A stretch of DNA of 33,726 nucleotides from Desulfobacterales bacterium (lineage in GTDB: Bacteria; Desulfobacterota; Desulfobacteria; Desulfobacterales; SpSt-501), in assembly GCA_025454255.1 (NCBI GenBank), contig JALOOU010000025.1, forward strand, positions 1 through 33,726, given 5' to 3'. Within the stretch, counting starts at the first letter, position 1. Each line of letters begins with the position of its first letter. Below, piece after piece: positions 15,970 to 25,651 of the stretch. The notes under the pieces are model-generated. The model had not been told where the DNA came from and made no database searches. It was given only the letters and a program-made list of their open reading frames with translations. Position numbers and translations under genes: made by a program.

Positions 15970-17246
15970 TCGGCGGCCGGGTCTCCCAGGTAGTGCAGGG
16001 CGGTCAAGGCGTAGATTTTGGCCGTCTCCACCAGTTGCCCCAGGTCGACCCACTCGTCCGCCTGGTGCGGAACCTCCCGGTCGCCGGCGCCCATAGTGAC
16101 GATCGGGATGCGCTTCCAGGCCCACAGGAAGGTCCCGTCCGTTGCGCCGGGGACGCCCCCGTACAGCGGCTGGCGGCCGGTCGCCCGCTGCGTGGCCCAG
16201 TGCGCCGCCTGGACTACGGGCTCGCTCGGATCGGTGCGGGTGCAGGGCCGGTCGGTCAGGATCTCCAGCGCGAGGTCGAGCGCAGGCCGGCCGGCGATGC
16301 CGAGCCGGCGGTCGTAGTCCCGGTAGTGGTCGCGGACCCCGTCCTCGACCGCTTCGGCCAGCCGCCCGAGCTCTGCGACGATGGCGGGATGGGACTGGCG
16401 CGGGAGCGTGCGGATGTCGGCCAGGATGCGCGCCTCCCCCGGGATCACGTTGAGCTGCGCCGGGCCGCCGGCAGGGGCTTGGATCACCGTCGGGGTGAAG
16501 CTCGGCCAGCCCAGATGCTCGTCCCGGCCGCACGACACCGCGGCCTCCTCCAGGGCGTGCAGCCCCGCGATGATCCGGGCCACCGCCGGCGCAGTGTTCA
16601 GGCCCGCCAGCGGCATGGCGCCGTGGCTCATCTTGCCCCTAACAGAGAACCGCGCCCGCAGCGCGCCCTTTTGGCTCGTGCAGATGAGGCCGTCCTGGGG
16701 TTCGCAGATCACGGCAGCGGTCACCCGGTCGGCGTGGCCCTGCTCGATGAAATGTCGCACCCCGATCATCTGGTCCTCCTCGTCGCACAGGACACCGCCC
16801 AGAATCGTTCCGGCCAACGGAACCCCGGAGCGCTTGAGCGCCGCCATCGCGCAAAGCATGGCGGCCAGGTTGCCCTTGGTGTCGTTGGTGCCGCGGCCGT
16901 ACATCCGGTTGCCCGCGATCTCGGCGCCGAAGGGGGAGTAGGTCCAGGCCGCGGGGTCGCCGGGGGTCACCACATCCGTGTGGCCTTCGAACATGAGGCA
17001 GCGCGGGCCGGGGCCGGCGGCATGGGTGATGATCACGTTGGGCCGTCCCGGGGCGACCGTCTCCATGCGCACATCGAACCCCCGGCGCTCGGCCCAGGCG
17101 GCGGCGAACTCGGCCGCCGCCTGCTCGCTGGTTCCGGCGGCCGGGTCCCAGACCGAGTTGATCTTAACGAGGCTGCCCGTCAGCCGGATGAGCTCATCCG
17201 GATCCACGCACGTCAACACCGCATCCGCCATTTTCGCCGAAATCAT
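15966..17246 (-). CDS. M20-family metallohydrolase (ArgE/DapE/carboxypeptidase-like)
   Basis: A 426-residue di-zinc hydrolase of the M20 group, which removes acyl or aminoacyl groups from small peptides and N-acylated amino acids. Metal ligands are His89 in GHTDVV, Asp122 in GRGTNDTKG, and Glu157 of DEE with Glu156 as general base. A distal HQADE supplies the last His. The dimerisation domain follows SHGAMP. No signal peptide is present, so it acts in the cytoplasm. The ATG has GAGGAG eight bases upstream. Being sandwiched between a permease and the ATPases, it most likely works on the imported substrate. The exact substrate (dipeptide, acyl-amino acid, succinyl-diaminopimelate) cannot be read from the sequence. 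Confidence 0.88.
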   Translation of the reverse strand: MISAKMADAVLTCVDPDELIRLTGSLVKINSVWDPAAGTSEQAAAEFAAAWAERRGFDVRMETVAPGRPNVIITHAAGPGPRCLMFEGHTDVVTPGDPAAWTYSPFGAEIAGNRMYGRGTNDTKGNLAAMLCAMAALKRSGVPLAGTILGGVLCDEEDQMIGVRHFIEQGHADRVTAAVICEPQDGLICTSQKGALRARFSVRGKMSHGAMPLAGLNTAPAVARIIAGLHALEEAAVSCGRDEHLGWPSFTPTVIQAPAGGPAQLNVIPGEARILADIRTLPRQSHPAIVAELGRLAEAVEDGVRDHYRDYDRRLGIAGRPALDLALEILTDRPCTRTDPSEPVVQAAHWATQRATGRQPLYGGVPGATDGTFLWAWKRIPIVTMGAGDREVPHQADEWVDLGQLVETAKIYALTALHYLGDPAAE

Positions 17247-17359
17247 CTTTTATACTCCTCGCAAACCGGCTGCCCAAACCGAAAACTTCCGCGTCGGGGT
17301 GCCGCATTTCATTCCGTCCGGTTGCCCCGACGCCTAGCGCCGACTCTTTGTTTCGCCCC

Positions 17360-18184
17360 CTACCGCATCCTGACCATCCTGGGGTCCAGGGTGTCGCGCA
17401 GACCGTCCCCCAGCAGGTTGAAGCCCAGCACCGCCCAGGCGATCGCCAGCCCCGGAAAAATCGCCAGCCAGGGATTTGCGGACATATAGGTCTGGGCCTC
17501 GTTCAGCATCCGGCCCCAGGAGGCGTGCGGCGGCTGGGTGCCCAGGCCGAGATAGCTTAAGCCTGCTTCGGCCAGGATGGCGACGGCGAACTGGATGGTG
17601 CCCTGGATGAGCAGGGGCGAGAGGATGTTGGGCAGCACGTGGCGCCGCGTGATGGCCCATTCGCCGATTCCGCAGGCGCGGGCGGCGGTGATGTACTCCC
17701 TCTCCCACACCACCCGGGCGACGGCACGGGTCAGGCGTGCGAAGACCGGGATGTAGAATATTCCGATCGCCAGCATGGCGTTCACCATGGAGGGGCCCAG
17801 GATGGAGGTGATCAGGATCGCGGTCAGCACGGCCGGAAACCCGAAGAGCAGGTCCGAGAGCCGCATGACGGCCTCGTCCGTCATCCCTCCGCGATAGGCC
17901 GCCAGCAGGCCCAGGCCGACCCCGATGGTCAAGCCGATCGCCACCGTCACCAGGCCGACGATGATCGAGTTCACCGCGCCGGTCATCACCCGCGAGAGCG
18001 TGTCCCGGCCGTATTGGTCGGTCCCCAGCGGGTGGGCCCAGGAGGGCCCCTGCAGGCGCTCGCGGGCGTTCATGCGGTTGCCGTCGTAGGGCGTCCAGAC
18101 CAGGCTGACGACGGCCATCAGGACGACGGCGGCGGAGAGCGCAAAGCCGAGGGTGAAGTTTTTGTTTCGCAGAAACCGGCGCAT
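17360..18184 (-). CDS. Peptide ABC transporter permease, DppC type
   Basis: A 274-residue inner-membrane permease. One N-terminal membrane segment (about 10-30) is followed by the periplasmic loop with HPLGTDQYGRD, characteristic of DppC/OppC. The five-helix core follows. The EAA-loop pattern (EREYITAARACGIGEWAITRRHVLPN) contacts the ATPases. SYLGLGTQPPHASWG is also a family hallmark. It forms the channel with the DppB-type subunit encoded upstream. Confidence 0.94.
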   Translation of the reverse strand: MRRFLRNKNFTLGFALSAAVVLMAVVSLVWTPYDGNRMNARERLQGPSWAHPLGTDQYGRDTLSRVMTGAVNSIIVGLVTVAIGLTIGVGLGLLAAYRGGMTDEAVMRLSDLLFGFPAVLTAILITSILGPSMVNAMLAIGIFYIPVFARLTRAVARVVWEREYITAARACGIGEWAITRRHVLPNILSPLLIQGTIQFAVAILAEAGLSYLGLGTQPPHASWGRMLNEAQTYMSANPWLAIFPGLAIAWAVLGFNLLGDGLRDTLDPRMVRMR

Positions 18185-18319
18185 GAAAAAGGTCGTGTTG
18201 GGTTTTTTGCTTTAGGCCAAGAACGGACTCCGACCCAAAAAAACGGGCATCCGCCACCGACCGCCTCACACCCGGTGGTGTTGGTCAGCGTTGCACGCCG
18301 CCTGCAGCGGCGGTTCGGT

Positions 18320-18339
18320 GGGAGCGGCTTCCAGCCGCG
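18320..18339. repeat. Single REP-like palindrome between the two permease genes
   Basis: GGGAGCGGCTTCCAGCCGCG forms a short imperfect stem (GCGGCT/AGCCGC). The identical 20-mer occurs in reverse orientation at 21130-21149, and a one-base variant at 21085-21104. It sits in the 192-bp gap between the dppB-type and dppC-type genes, which otherwise shows only a small GCCGC/GCGGC hairpin at about 18289-18303. Sequence, size and intergenic location are typical of REP elements. Confidence 0.75.
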
Positions 18340-18376
18340 ATCCGTCTGAGCCGAAAGGTGCCGTTTGTAAAGGGTA

Positions 18377-19321
18377 CTAGTTGATTTTAATCCTCGGGTC
18401 CACATAAGCATAGGCCACGTCTATGACGAAATTGACGACCACCACCGCCGCGGCCATGAAAAGAACGATGTCGCGCACCACGGGCAGGTCGCGCTGCCCG
18501 ATGGCGTTGAAGACCAGCCGCCCCAGGCCGGGAAGGAAATAGACGTTCTCGATGATGATGGCCCCGGCCAGCAGCTGGCCGAGCTGCAGCCCCATGATGG
18601 TCAGCACGGGGATCAGGGCGTTGCGAAGCGCGTGGACGTAGATTACGCTGCGTTCGCGGAGGCCCTTGGCCCGCGCCGTGCGCACGTAGTCCTCGCGCAG
18701 CACCTCGAGCATCGAGGAGCGCGTGAGGCGGGTCAGGATCGCGGCCCGGATCACCCCGAGGGCGAAGGCCGGCAGCAGCAGCGCCTTGAAGGCGCCGATC
18801 GGGTCGGCGGCCCAGCCCGGGAATCCCCCGGCCGAAAACCACCCCAGCTGAACCGACAGCAGCAGGATCAGCAAAATACCGAACCAGAACTCGGGGGTGG
18901 CCAGGCCGAGCTGGGTGAAAAACATCACCGTCACGTCGCCGTGCCGGTTCTGGTTGCGGGCGGCGTAGATGCCCAGGGGCAGCGAGATGAGAACGGCGAA
19001 CCCCATGGCCATCAGCGCCATGGGGCCCGTCACGGCCAGACTGTCCACGATGAGGTCGAAGACCGGCATCTTGTAGTGGATCGAGTGGTGGCTGCGGCCG
19101 GCGAGCAGGTTGCCGACCCACTCCCGGTACTGCCCCCAGAAGGACTTGTCCAGCCCGAGGTCGGCGCGCAGCGCCGCCAGGGCCTCGGGCGTGGCGTTGA
19201 TGCCCAGGATGATCTGGGCCGGGTCCCCGGGCAGCACGAAGAGAACCGCGAAGACCGTGATCGAAACGAAAAACAGGAGCGCGACCAGGGTGATCAGCTT
19301 TTTGGCGAGATACCGTAGCAT
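18377..19321 (-). CDS. Peptide ABC transporter permease, DppB type
   Basis: A 314-residue inner-membrane permease. The N-terminal helix (LAKKLITLVALLFFVSITVFAVL) is followed by LPGDPA, the DppB/OppB signature. The loop then runs to the TM core with the EAA motif (DYVRTARAKGLRERSVIYVHALRNALIPV) and a final GLGRLVFNAI...RDLPVVRD stretch. It partners the DppC-type subunit. A clear ribosome site is not visible before the ATG. A long hairpin lies in the 164-bp gap to the binding-protein gene upstream, which could reduce permease expression relative to the binding protein. Confidence 0.94.
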   Translation of the reverse strand: MLRYLAKKLITLVALLFFVSITVFAVLFVLPGDPAQIILGINATPEALAALRADLGLDKSFWGQYREWVGNLLAGRSHHSIHYKMPVFDLIVDSLAVTGPMALMAMGFAVLISLPLGIYAARNQNRHGDVTVMFFTQLGLATPEFWFGILLILLLSVQLGWFSAGGFPGWAADPIGAFKALLLPAFALGVIRAAILTRLTRSSMLEVLREDYVRTARAKGLRERSVIYVHALRNALIPVLTIMGLQLGQLLAGAIIIENVYFLPGLGRLVFNAIGQRDLPVVRDIVLFMAAAVVVVNFVIDVAYAYVDPRIKIN

Positions 19322-19390
19322 ATAAAAGCAGCGAGCGGCTTCGATCGATAGGGTTTAATTCGGAGGACCTTTTGCAAGGCTCAAATTCAA

Positions 19391-19456
19391 GGCGCGCAAA
19401 CTTCGCGGCGCGAGGCGTACTTCAGGTACGCCGCAGCGCCGGCGAAGTGACGCGCT
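19391..19456. repeat. Long imperfect palindrome between binding-protein and permease genes
   Basis: The apical stem GGCGTAC (19414-19420) and GTACGCC (19426-19432) has a five-base loop. Outer arms CTTCGCGGCGC (19401-19411) and GCGCCGGCGAAG (19436-19447) pair with one bulge, and pairing continues outwards with interruptions to about 19391 and 19456. Several tens of bases can thus fold into one hairpin in the polycistronic RNA. There is no T tract on either side, so it is not a standard terminator. Confidence 0.7.
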
Positions 19457-19485
19457 ACGCAGAAGTTGATACTTTCAAAAGGGCG

Positions 19486-20982
19486 TCATTTGTTCCACCA
19501 GACCTGCGTGCAGTCCAGCGCGATCGTCGGGTAGTCCTGCCACCAGTTCGTCAGCTCGGCCTTCATGGCCGAGAGCGCCGGGGCCAGGAAGAGGAAGCCG
19601 TTGACCGCGTCCTCGGCGATGATCTCCTGGCAGCGGCCGAACCACTTCGCCTTCTCCCCCTCGGTGGCGGCCTTCAGGGCCTTGGCGTAGGCGTCGCGGA
19701 ACTCCTGCGAGTCGTACTGGAAGTAGTAGTTGGGGTTGGCGTAGATGCCGATGTCCCAGGCCTCGGCGTGGCCGATCATCGAAAGCTCGAACTCCTTCTG
19801 CTTGAAGATCCGGTCCAGCCAGAAGCCCCACTCCACGATCTCGATCTTGAGCTTGATGCCGACCTGGCCGAGCATGTCGGCGATCACCTCGCCGGCGCGC
19901 TGGGAGTAGGGGTAGATGGCCGGCAGCTTGATGGTGGCGTCGAAGCCGTTGGGGTAGCCGGCCTTGGCCAAGAGCTCCTTGGCCTTCTTGGGGTCGTAAG
20001 GGAAGCGGCCGGTCAGGTCCTTGTAGTAGGGGGTGACCGGCGGCCAGTGGGAGCCGATGATCGTGCCGTAGCCGGACATCACCAGCTCGATGACCGCCTT
20101 GCGGTCGATGGCGTGGGCCATGGCCTGGCGCACCAGCTGGTTGTCGAAGGGCTTGACCTTGTTGTTGGTGGACATCACGACCTCCGAGGTGGAGGCGCCG
20201 GAGAGCACCTTGAAGCGCTTGTCCTTGCCGATCTCCTTCGCCAGCTCGGGGGCGAGCAGCCAGCCGATGAGGTCGACGTCGCCGGCCCTGAGCGCCGCCA
20301 CCTGGGCGCTGGGGTCCTTGATGAAGCGGAAGGTGACCTTGTCCAGATAGGGCAGCTGGGGGTTCCAGTAGGCGGGGTTGCGCTCCATGCTCACGCTGTC
20401 GCCGCGCTTCCACTCCAGGAACCTGAAGGGGCCGGTGCCGATGGGGGCGGCCGCCGTGTTCTCGAAGCCCTTCATCGGCAGCATGACCGAATCGCCCTCG
20501 GCCATGCGGAAGAGGAATAGGGCGTCGACCTCCTTGAGCGTCAGCCGGAGGGTGGCGTCGTCGGGGGTCTCGATCTTTTCGATGATGCGGAAGAACTCCG
20601 GGTGGGCGTTCTTGGTGCCCTCGGCCGCGCCGCGCTCCAGGTTCCATTTGGCGGCCTGGGCGTTGAAGGGCTCGCCGTTGTGGAAGGCCACGCCCTTGCG
20701 CAGCTGGAAGGTGTAGACCTTGGCATCGGCGGAAACCTCCCACTTGGCGGCCAGGCCCGGCACCAGCTTGCCGTCGCGGTCGACCTTGACCAGGCCCTCG
20801 AAGATGTTGGCGTAGACCACCCGGTCGATGGCCGCCGAGGCGCTGGCCGTCGGGTCCAGCCCGGGGGGTTCGTCACCCACGCAGAGGACGAGGCTGCCTC
20901 CCTTTTTGGGGGTCTCCACCGCCGCCCATGACAGGGAGGCGGCAACCAGCATCACCAGAACGATCACCATCGCTTTTTTCAT
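19486..20982 (-). CDS. Periplasmic peptide-binding protein of the ABC transporter (SBP family 5)
   Basis: About 498 residues. Of the two in-frame ATGs (20988 and 20982), the inner one is preferred because AGGAG lies seven bases before it and only one base before the outer. A Sec signal peptide (MKKAMVIVLVMLVAASLSWA, then AVETPKKGG) has no lipobox Cys, so the mature protein is soluble in the periplasm. The family-5 pattern follows: LVLCVGDEPPGLDPTAS, the FEGLVKVDRDGKLVPGLAAKWEVS region, YTFQLRKGVAFHNGEPF, and GTGPFRFLEW with NPAYW. These proteins bind di- or oligopeptides and sometimes other substrates. The neighbouring aminopeptidase and M20 hydrolase support a peptide-like ligand. Confidence 0.93.
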   Translation of the reverse strand: MKKAMVIVLVMLVAASLSWAAVETPKKGGSLVLCVGDEPPGLDPTASASAAIDRVVYANIFEGLVKVDRDGKLVPGLAAKWEVSADAKVYTFQLRKGVAFHNGEPFNAQAAKWNLERGAAEGTKNAHPEFFRIIEKIETPDDATLRLTLKEVDALFLFRMAEGDSVMLPMKGFENTAAAPIGTGPFRFLEWKRGDSVSMERNPAYWNPQLPYLDKVTFRFIKDPSAQVAALRAGDVDLIGWLLAPELAKEIGKDKRFKVLSGASTSEVVMSTNNKVKPFDNQLVRQAMAHAIDRKAVIELVMSGYGTIIGSHWPPVTPYYKDLTGRFPYDPKKAKELLAKAGYPNGFDATIKLPAIYPYSQRAGEVIADMLGQVGIKLKIEIVEWGFWLDRIFKQKEFELSMIGHAEAWDIGIYANPNYYFQYDSQEFRDAYAKALKAATEGEKAKWFGRCQEIIAEDAVNGFLFLAPALSAMKAELTNWWQDYPTIALDCTQVWWNK

Positions 20983-21014
20983 CACCATTCTCCTTCATTC
21001 TCATGCGTGGTACT

Positions 21015-21036
21015 GCCGGAGCCGTGCAGCTCCGGC
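21015..21036. repeat. Perfect 8-bp stem in the leader of the binding-protein gene
   Basis: GCCGGAGC (21015-21022) pairs with GCTCCGGC (21029-21036) around a six-base loop, about 30 bases upstream of the binding-protein start on the minus strand. No T run follows in the direction of the operon. It could be an RNA 5' stabiliser or a processing barrier. Function is unproven. Confidence 0.45.
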
Positions 21037-21084
21037 GCCGGTGGTTTTCTGACTCACACTGAACGATAAGCTCGTTCCCCCTGT

Positions 21085-21149
21085 GGGAGCGGCTGCCAGC
21101 CGCGAAACAACAAAACGTGCGGAGGCCACCGCGGCTGGAAGCCGCTCCC
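21085..21149. repeat. Inverted REP pair (REPIN-like) between aminopeptidase and binding-protein genes
   Basis: Copy A, GGGAGCGGCTGCCAGCCGCG at 21085-21104, faces copy B at 21130-21149, whose reverse complement is GGGAGCGGCTTCCAGCCGCG. They are separated by 25 bases. Two inverted REPs at this spacing form a REPIN-type hairpin. Copy B is identical to the single REP at 18320-18339. No REP-associated transposase (RAYT) is in the window. Confidence 0.75.
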
Positions 21150-21217
21150 GCTGCAACGCATGGCGCCGATGCGCAGGTCCCTATACGCCATGCGGGTCCG
21201 TTTTGTCCATGCCGGTA

Positions 21218-22222
21218 TCAGCGCAGCGGCAAATCCCTGAAAGCGGGTTTGCCGGCGGCGCTGCGGGCGGCAAGAATGGCATGAACGATCGCCCGCGCCG
21301 TGCACTCCGCGGCCGCGTGGCCGATGTCGCTGAGCGCCTGGGCCTGGCCGGCCGGGAAGAACCCTGCGATGTCCGGCAGCGGCCGGCGGCCGGTGGCCAG
21401 GCAGAAAACGGCGTCGCCGTCGAACATGGTGTGGGCCGGCCGGATGGCGCGCGCCAGACCGTCGTGGGCCATCTGGGCCACCTTGAGGGCCTGGGCCTTG
21501 GTGAGCGCGGCATCGGTTGCGACCACCCCGATGGTGGTGTTGCGGGCCGGGGCTCCGGATGAAGCGTCCGGCGGCCTGACCGCGCGCCGGCCCAGCTCTC
21601 CGAACTCGGCCGCGCACTCGAGCCCGATTTCCCAGGGCCGGCCGGTGGCGGGGTCGAGCAGCGATCCGAAGGAGTTGACCGCCATCAGCGCGGCCACGGT
21701 GACGCCGGAATCGAGCACGAGGCTGGCCGTGCCCGCCCCGCCCTTGATCCCGCCGGCCACCGCCCCGGTGCCGGCGCCGACGCAGCCCATGGCCATGGCT
21801 TGCGGTCCGGCGGCCTCGCAGGCCAGGCGGCCCCAGTCGGCGCAGACGGGCGGCACGAACTGCGACCCGCGCCCCAGGTCGAAGAGGACGGCGGCCGGCA
21901 CGATCGGTGCCGCCTGGCCGCCCCCCAGGGGGAACCCGAAACCGCGCTCGGCCAGCCAGCGCACCACGCCGTCGGCCGCCGACAGGCCGAAGACCGAGCC
22001 GCCGGCCAGCAGAACGGCCTGCGCTTTCTCCACCAGGTTCACCGGGGCGAGCAGGTCCGTCTCGCGCGTGCCGGGCGCGGCCCCGCGTACGTCCACCGCA
22101 GCGATGGCGCCCTCCGGGCACAAGGCCACCGTGACCCCGCTGGCGGCCTGCAGGTCGGTATAATGCCCGACGAGGATGCCGTCGACATCGGTCAAGCTGT
22201 TTTTAGCCCCAGGAGCCGGCAA
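21218..22222 (-). CDS. P1 (S58) family aminopeptidase, DmpA-like
   Basis: 334 residues, read from a TTG at 22222 with GGAGG four bases upstream; no better ATG is near. S58 enzymes are N-terminal nucleophile hydrolases, made as an inactive chain that cleaves itself into two subunits. The likely cleavage site precedes Thr229 in [12 protein letters not shown], which would become the nucleophile. Other hallmarks are [31 protein letters not shown] and the Gly-rich [19 protein letters not shown]. Members hydrolyse D-/L-amino-acid amides or beta-peptides. It heads the peptide uptake gene set, so it probably trims the imported peptide in the cytoplasm. No signal peptide is seen. Confidence 0.9.
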   Translation of the reverse strand: MPAPGAKNSLTDVDGILVGHYTDLQAASGVTVALCPEGAIAAVDVRGAAPGTRETDLLAPVNLVEKAQAVLLAGGSVFGLSAADGVVRWLAERGFGFPLGGGQAAPIVPAAVLFDLGRGSQFVPPVCADWGRLACEAAGPQAMAMGCVGAGTGAVAGGIKGGAGTASLVLDSGVTVAALMAVNSFGSLLDPATGRPWEIGLECAAEFGELGRRAVRPPDASSGAPARNTTIGVVATDAALTKAQALKVAQMAHDGLARAIRPAHTMFDGDAVFCLATGRRPLPDIAGFFPAGQAQALSDIGHAAAECTARAIVHAILAARSAAGKPAFRDLPLR

Positions 22223-22342
22223 TTTTCCTCCGCCAGCGCACGCCGCCGGACAGGTTCAGGCGCGGGCGCATTTCTCCAGGCACCATATCGGATCGCGGCG
22301 AACCCGGCAACCCAAATCCGACACGACCCGGCTACAAATATG

Positions 22343-22372
22343 TTGACGGGCAACGGCAGCATGAGTTAAAAA
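22343..22372 (+). promoter_or_regulatory. Putative hisS promoter
   Basis: TTGACG (22343-22348) lies 17-18 bases before an AT-rich TTAAAAA run (from 22366), about 60 bases upstream of the hisS ATG and in the divergent gap from the aminopeptidase gene. The rest of this 210-bp gap shows nothing I recognise. No T-box-like leader is evident. Confidence 0.45.
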
Positions 22373-22432
22373 ATTTTGTTTGCGCAACGCCAAGCTGTTT
22401 TGACGACACGTTACGAGGGGCTGCCCGTCGAC

Positions 22433-23692
22433 ATGATTCAGCTCATCCGCGGTTTCAAGGATATCCTGCCCGGCGAGATCGAGCTCTGGCAGAGGATCGA
22501 AGCCGAAGCAAAGAGCCTGTTCGAGGCGTTCGGGTTCCGGGAGATCCGCATCCCGATCATGGAGAAGACCGAGCTGTTCAAGCGCAGCATCGGCGAGGAG
22601 ACCGACATCGTCGAAAAGGAGATGTACACCTTTGCCGACCGCGGCGGGGAGATGGTCACCCTGCGGCCCGAGGCGACGGCCTCGATCGTGCGCGCCTATA
22701 TCCAGCACAAGCTCTACGCGGCCGACCCGGTCCAGCGGCTTTACATGATCGGCCCGATGTTCCGCCGCGAGCGGCCGCAGAAAGGCCGCTACCGGCAGTT
22801 CACCCAGATCGACGCCGAGATCTTCGGCGTCGCCTCGCCCCTGGCGGACGCCCAGCTGATCTTTCTTCTGGTCACCCTCTTCGCGCGGCTCAAGGTGGCC
22901 GACGTCGAGGCCCATGTAAACTCCCTGGGCTGCCCGGCCTGCCGCCCGGATTTCCGCGCGGCGCTGCAGGCGATGCTCACCTCGGTCGGCGGCAGCCTCT
23001 GCGCGGACTGCAGCCGGCGCAGGGAGCGCAACCCGCTGCGGGTCCTGGACTGCAAGGTGCCGTCCTGCCGCGCGGCGCTGGCGGGCGCGCCCTCCATCCT
23101 CGACCACCTGTGCCGCGAGTGCCGGCGGGATTTCGACGAACTGCAGGCGGCCCTGAGCGGGCTGGGCGTCGGCTACCGCGTGAACCCGCGCCTGGTGCGG
23201 GGGCTGGACTACTACACCCGCGCCACTTTCGAGATCCAGACCGGGGCGCTGGGGGCCCAGAGCGCGGTGGCCGGCGGAGGCCGCTACGACAAGCTGGTCA
23301 AGGAGCTCGGCGGCCCCGACCTGCCGGCGACGGGCTTTGCGATCGGCTTCGACCGGCTGGCGGAGATCGCCGGCGTGGGCGCCGCCGGCCTGCAGCCGCG
23401 GCCGGATCTGTTCCTGGCGGCGCTGGGCCCCGAGAGCCGGTCCCTGGCGTTCGACTGGGCCTGCCGCCTCGGCCGCGACGGGGTGCGGGTCGAGATGGAA
23501 TTGGGCGAGAAAAGCCTCAAGAGCCAGATGAAAACCGCCGACCGGCTGGGCGCCGCGCATGTCCTCATGGTCGGCGAGACGGAGCTCAACGACAGGGCCG
23601 CCCTCCTGCGCAACATGCAAACCAAGGAGCAGATCCGGGTCCCCTTCGAGGGGTTGGCGGAGCGGATCAAGACCCTTCTCGACGCACGCTGA
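22433..23692 (+). CDS. hisS: Histidyl-tRNA synthetase
   Basis: A class II synthetase that charges tRNA-His. From the ATG at 22433 it has 419 residues and begins [15 protein letters not shown], the standard HisRS N-terminus. An upstream in-frame ATG would add 19 unrelated residues. Motif 2 is [15 protein letters not shown] (109-123), and the histidine motifs are LVRGLDYYT (about 254-262) and the GGGRYDKL loop. The insertion domain has four Cys pairs (Cys167/170, 190/193, 207/212, 227/230), which suggests a zinc-stabilised insert as in many bacterial HisRS. The C-terminal anticodon-binding domain is complete. It is followed 50 bp later by aspS, and joint transcription is likely. Confidence 0.97.
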   Translation: MIQLIRGFKDILPGEIELWQRIEAEAKSLFEAFGFREIRIPIMEKTELFKRSIGEETDIVEKEMYTFADRGGEMVTLRPEATASIVRAYIQHKLYAADPVQRLYMIGPMFRRERPQKGRYRQFTQIDAEIFGVASPLADAQLIFLLVTLFARLKVADVEAHVNSLGCPACRPDFRAALQAMLTSVGGSLCADCSRRRERNPLRVLDCKVPSCRAALAGAPSILDHLCRECRRDFDELQAALSGLGVGYRVNPRLVRGLDYYTRATFEIQTGALGAQSAVAGGGRYDKLVKELGGPDLPATGFAIGFDRLAEIAGVGAAGLQPRPDLFLAALGPESRSLAFDWACRLGRDGVRVEMELGEKSLKSQMKTADRLGAAHVLMVGETELNDRAALLRNMQTKEQIRVPFEGLAERIKTLLDAR

Positions 23693-23742
23693 TCGTGCAG
23701 CGGTTCGGCCGGACGCAACCGCCGCACCCGAAAGGAGTTTTC

Positions 23743-25530
<1,788 letters not shown>

Positions 25531-25651
25531 CCGCAGCGCGCGCCCGGAGCGCCGCCGCCCGCCGCACCCATTTCCGCCCGGCGGCGCGGCTGAGGCCGCA
25601 GCAGGGCCAAAACCGTTTCCAGCAACCGGTGTTTCCTTTCGGAGGCCCGCC

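Noticed and set aside
15970..16533. A longer DppD-type ATPase starting at 16533
   Set aside because: The extra part overlaps the M20 gene out of frame. The ATG at 15969 with a 4-base stop/start overlap fits the family start.
15993..17489. A 498-codon open frame on the plus strand
   Set aside because: It lies opposite the M20 hydrolase and permease genes, whose catalytic motifs are intact on the minus strand.
18190..18236. A terminator formed by the T run and A run between the permease genes
   Set aside because: The flanking GGG/CCC blocks are in the wrong order to pair with the runs as one stem, so no proper hairpin forms.
23110..23742. An N-terminal extension or HisRS-AspRS fusion, because the aspS frame stays open inside hisS
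   Set aside because: The extra 211 codons are an out-of-frame reading of hisS. The GTG at 23743 has a strong ribosome site and begins the normal AspRS N-terminus.
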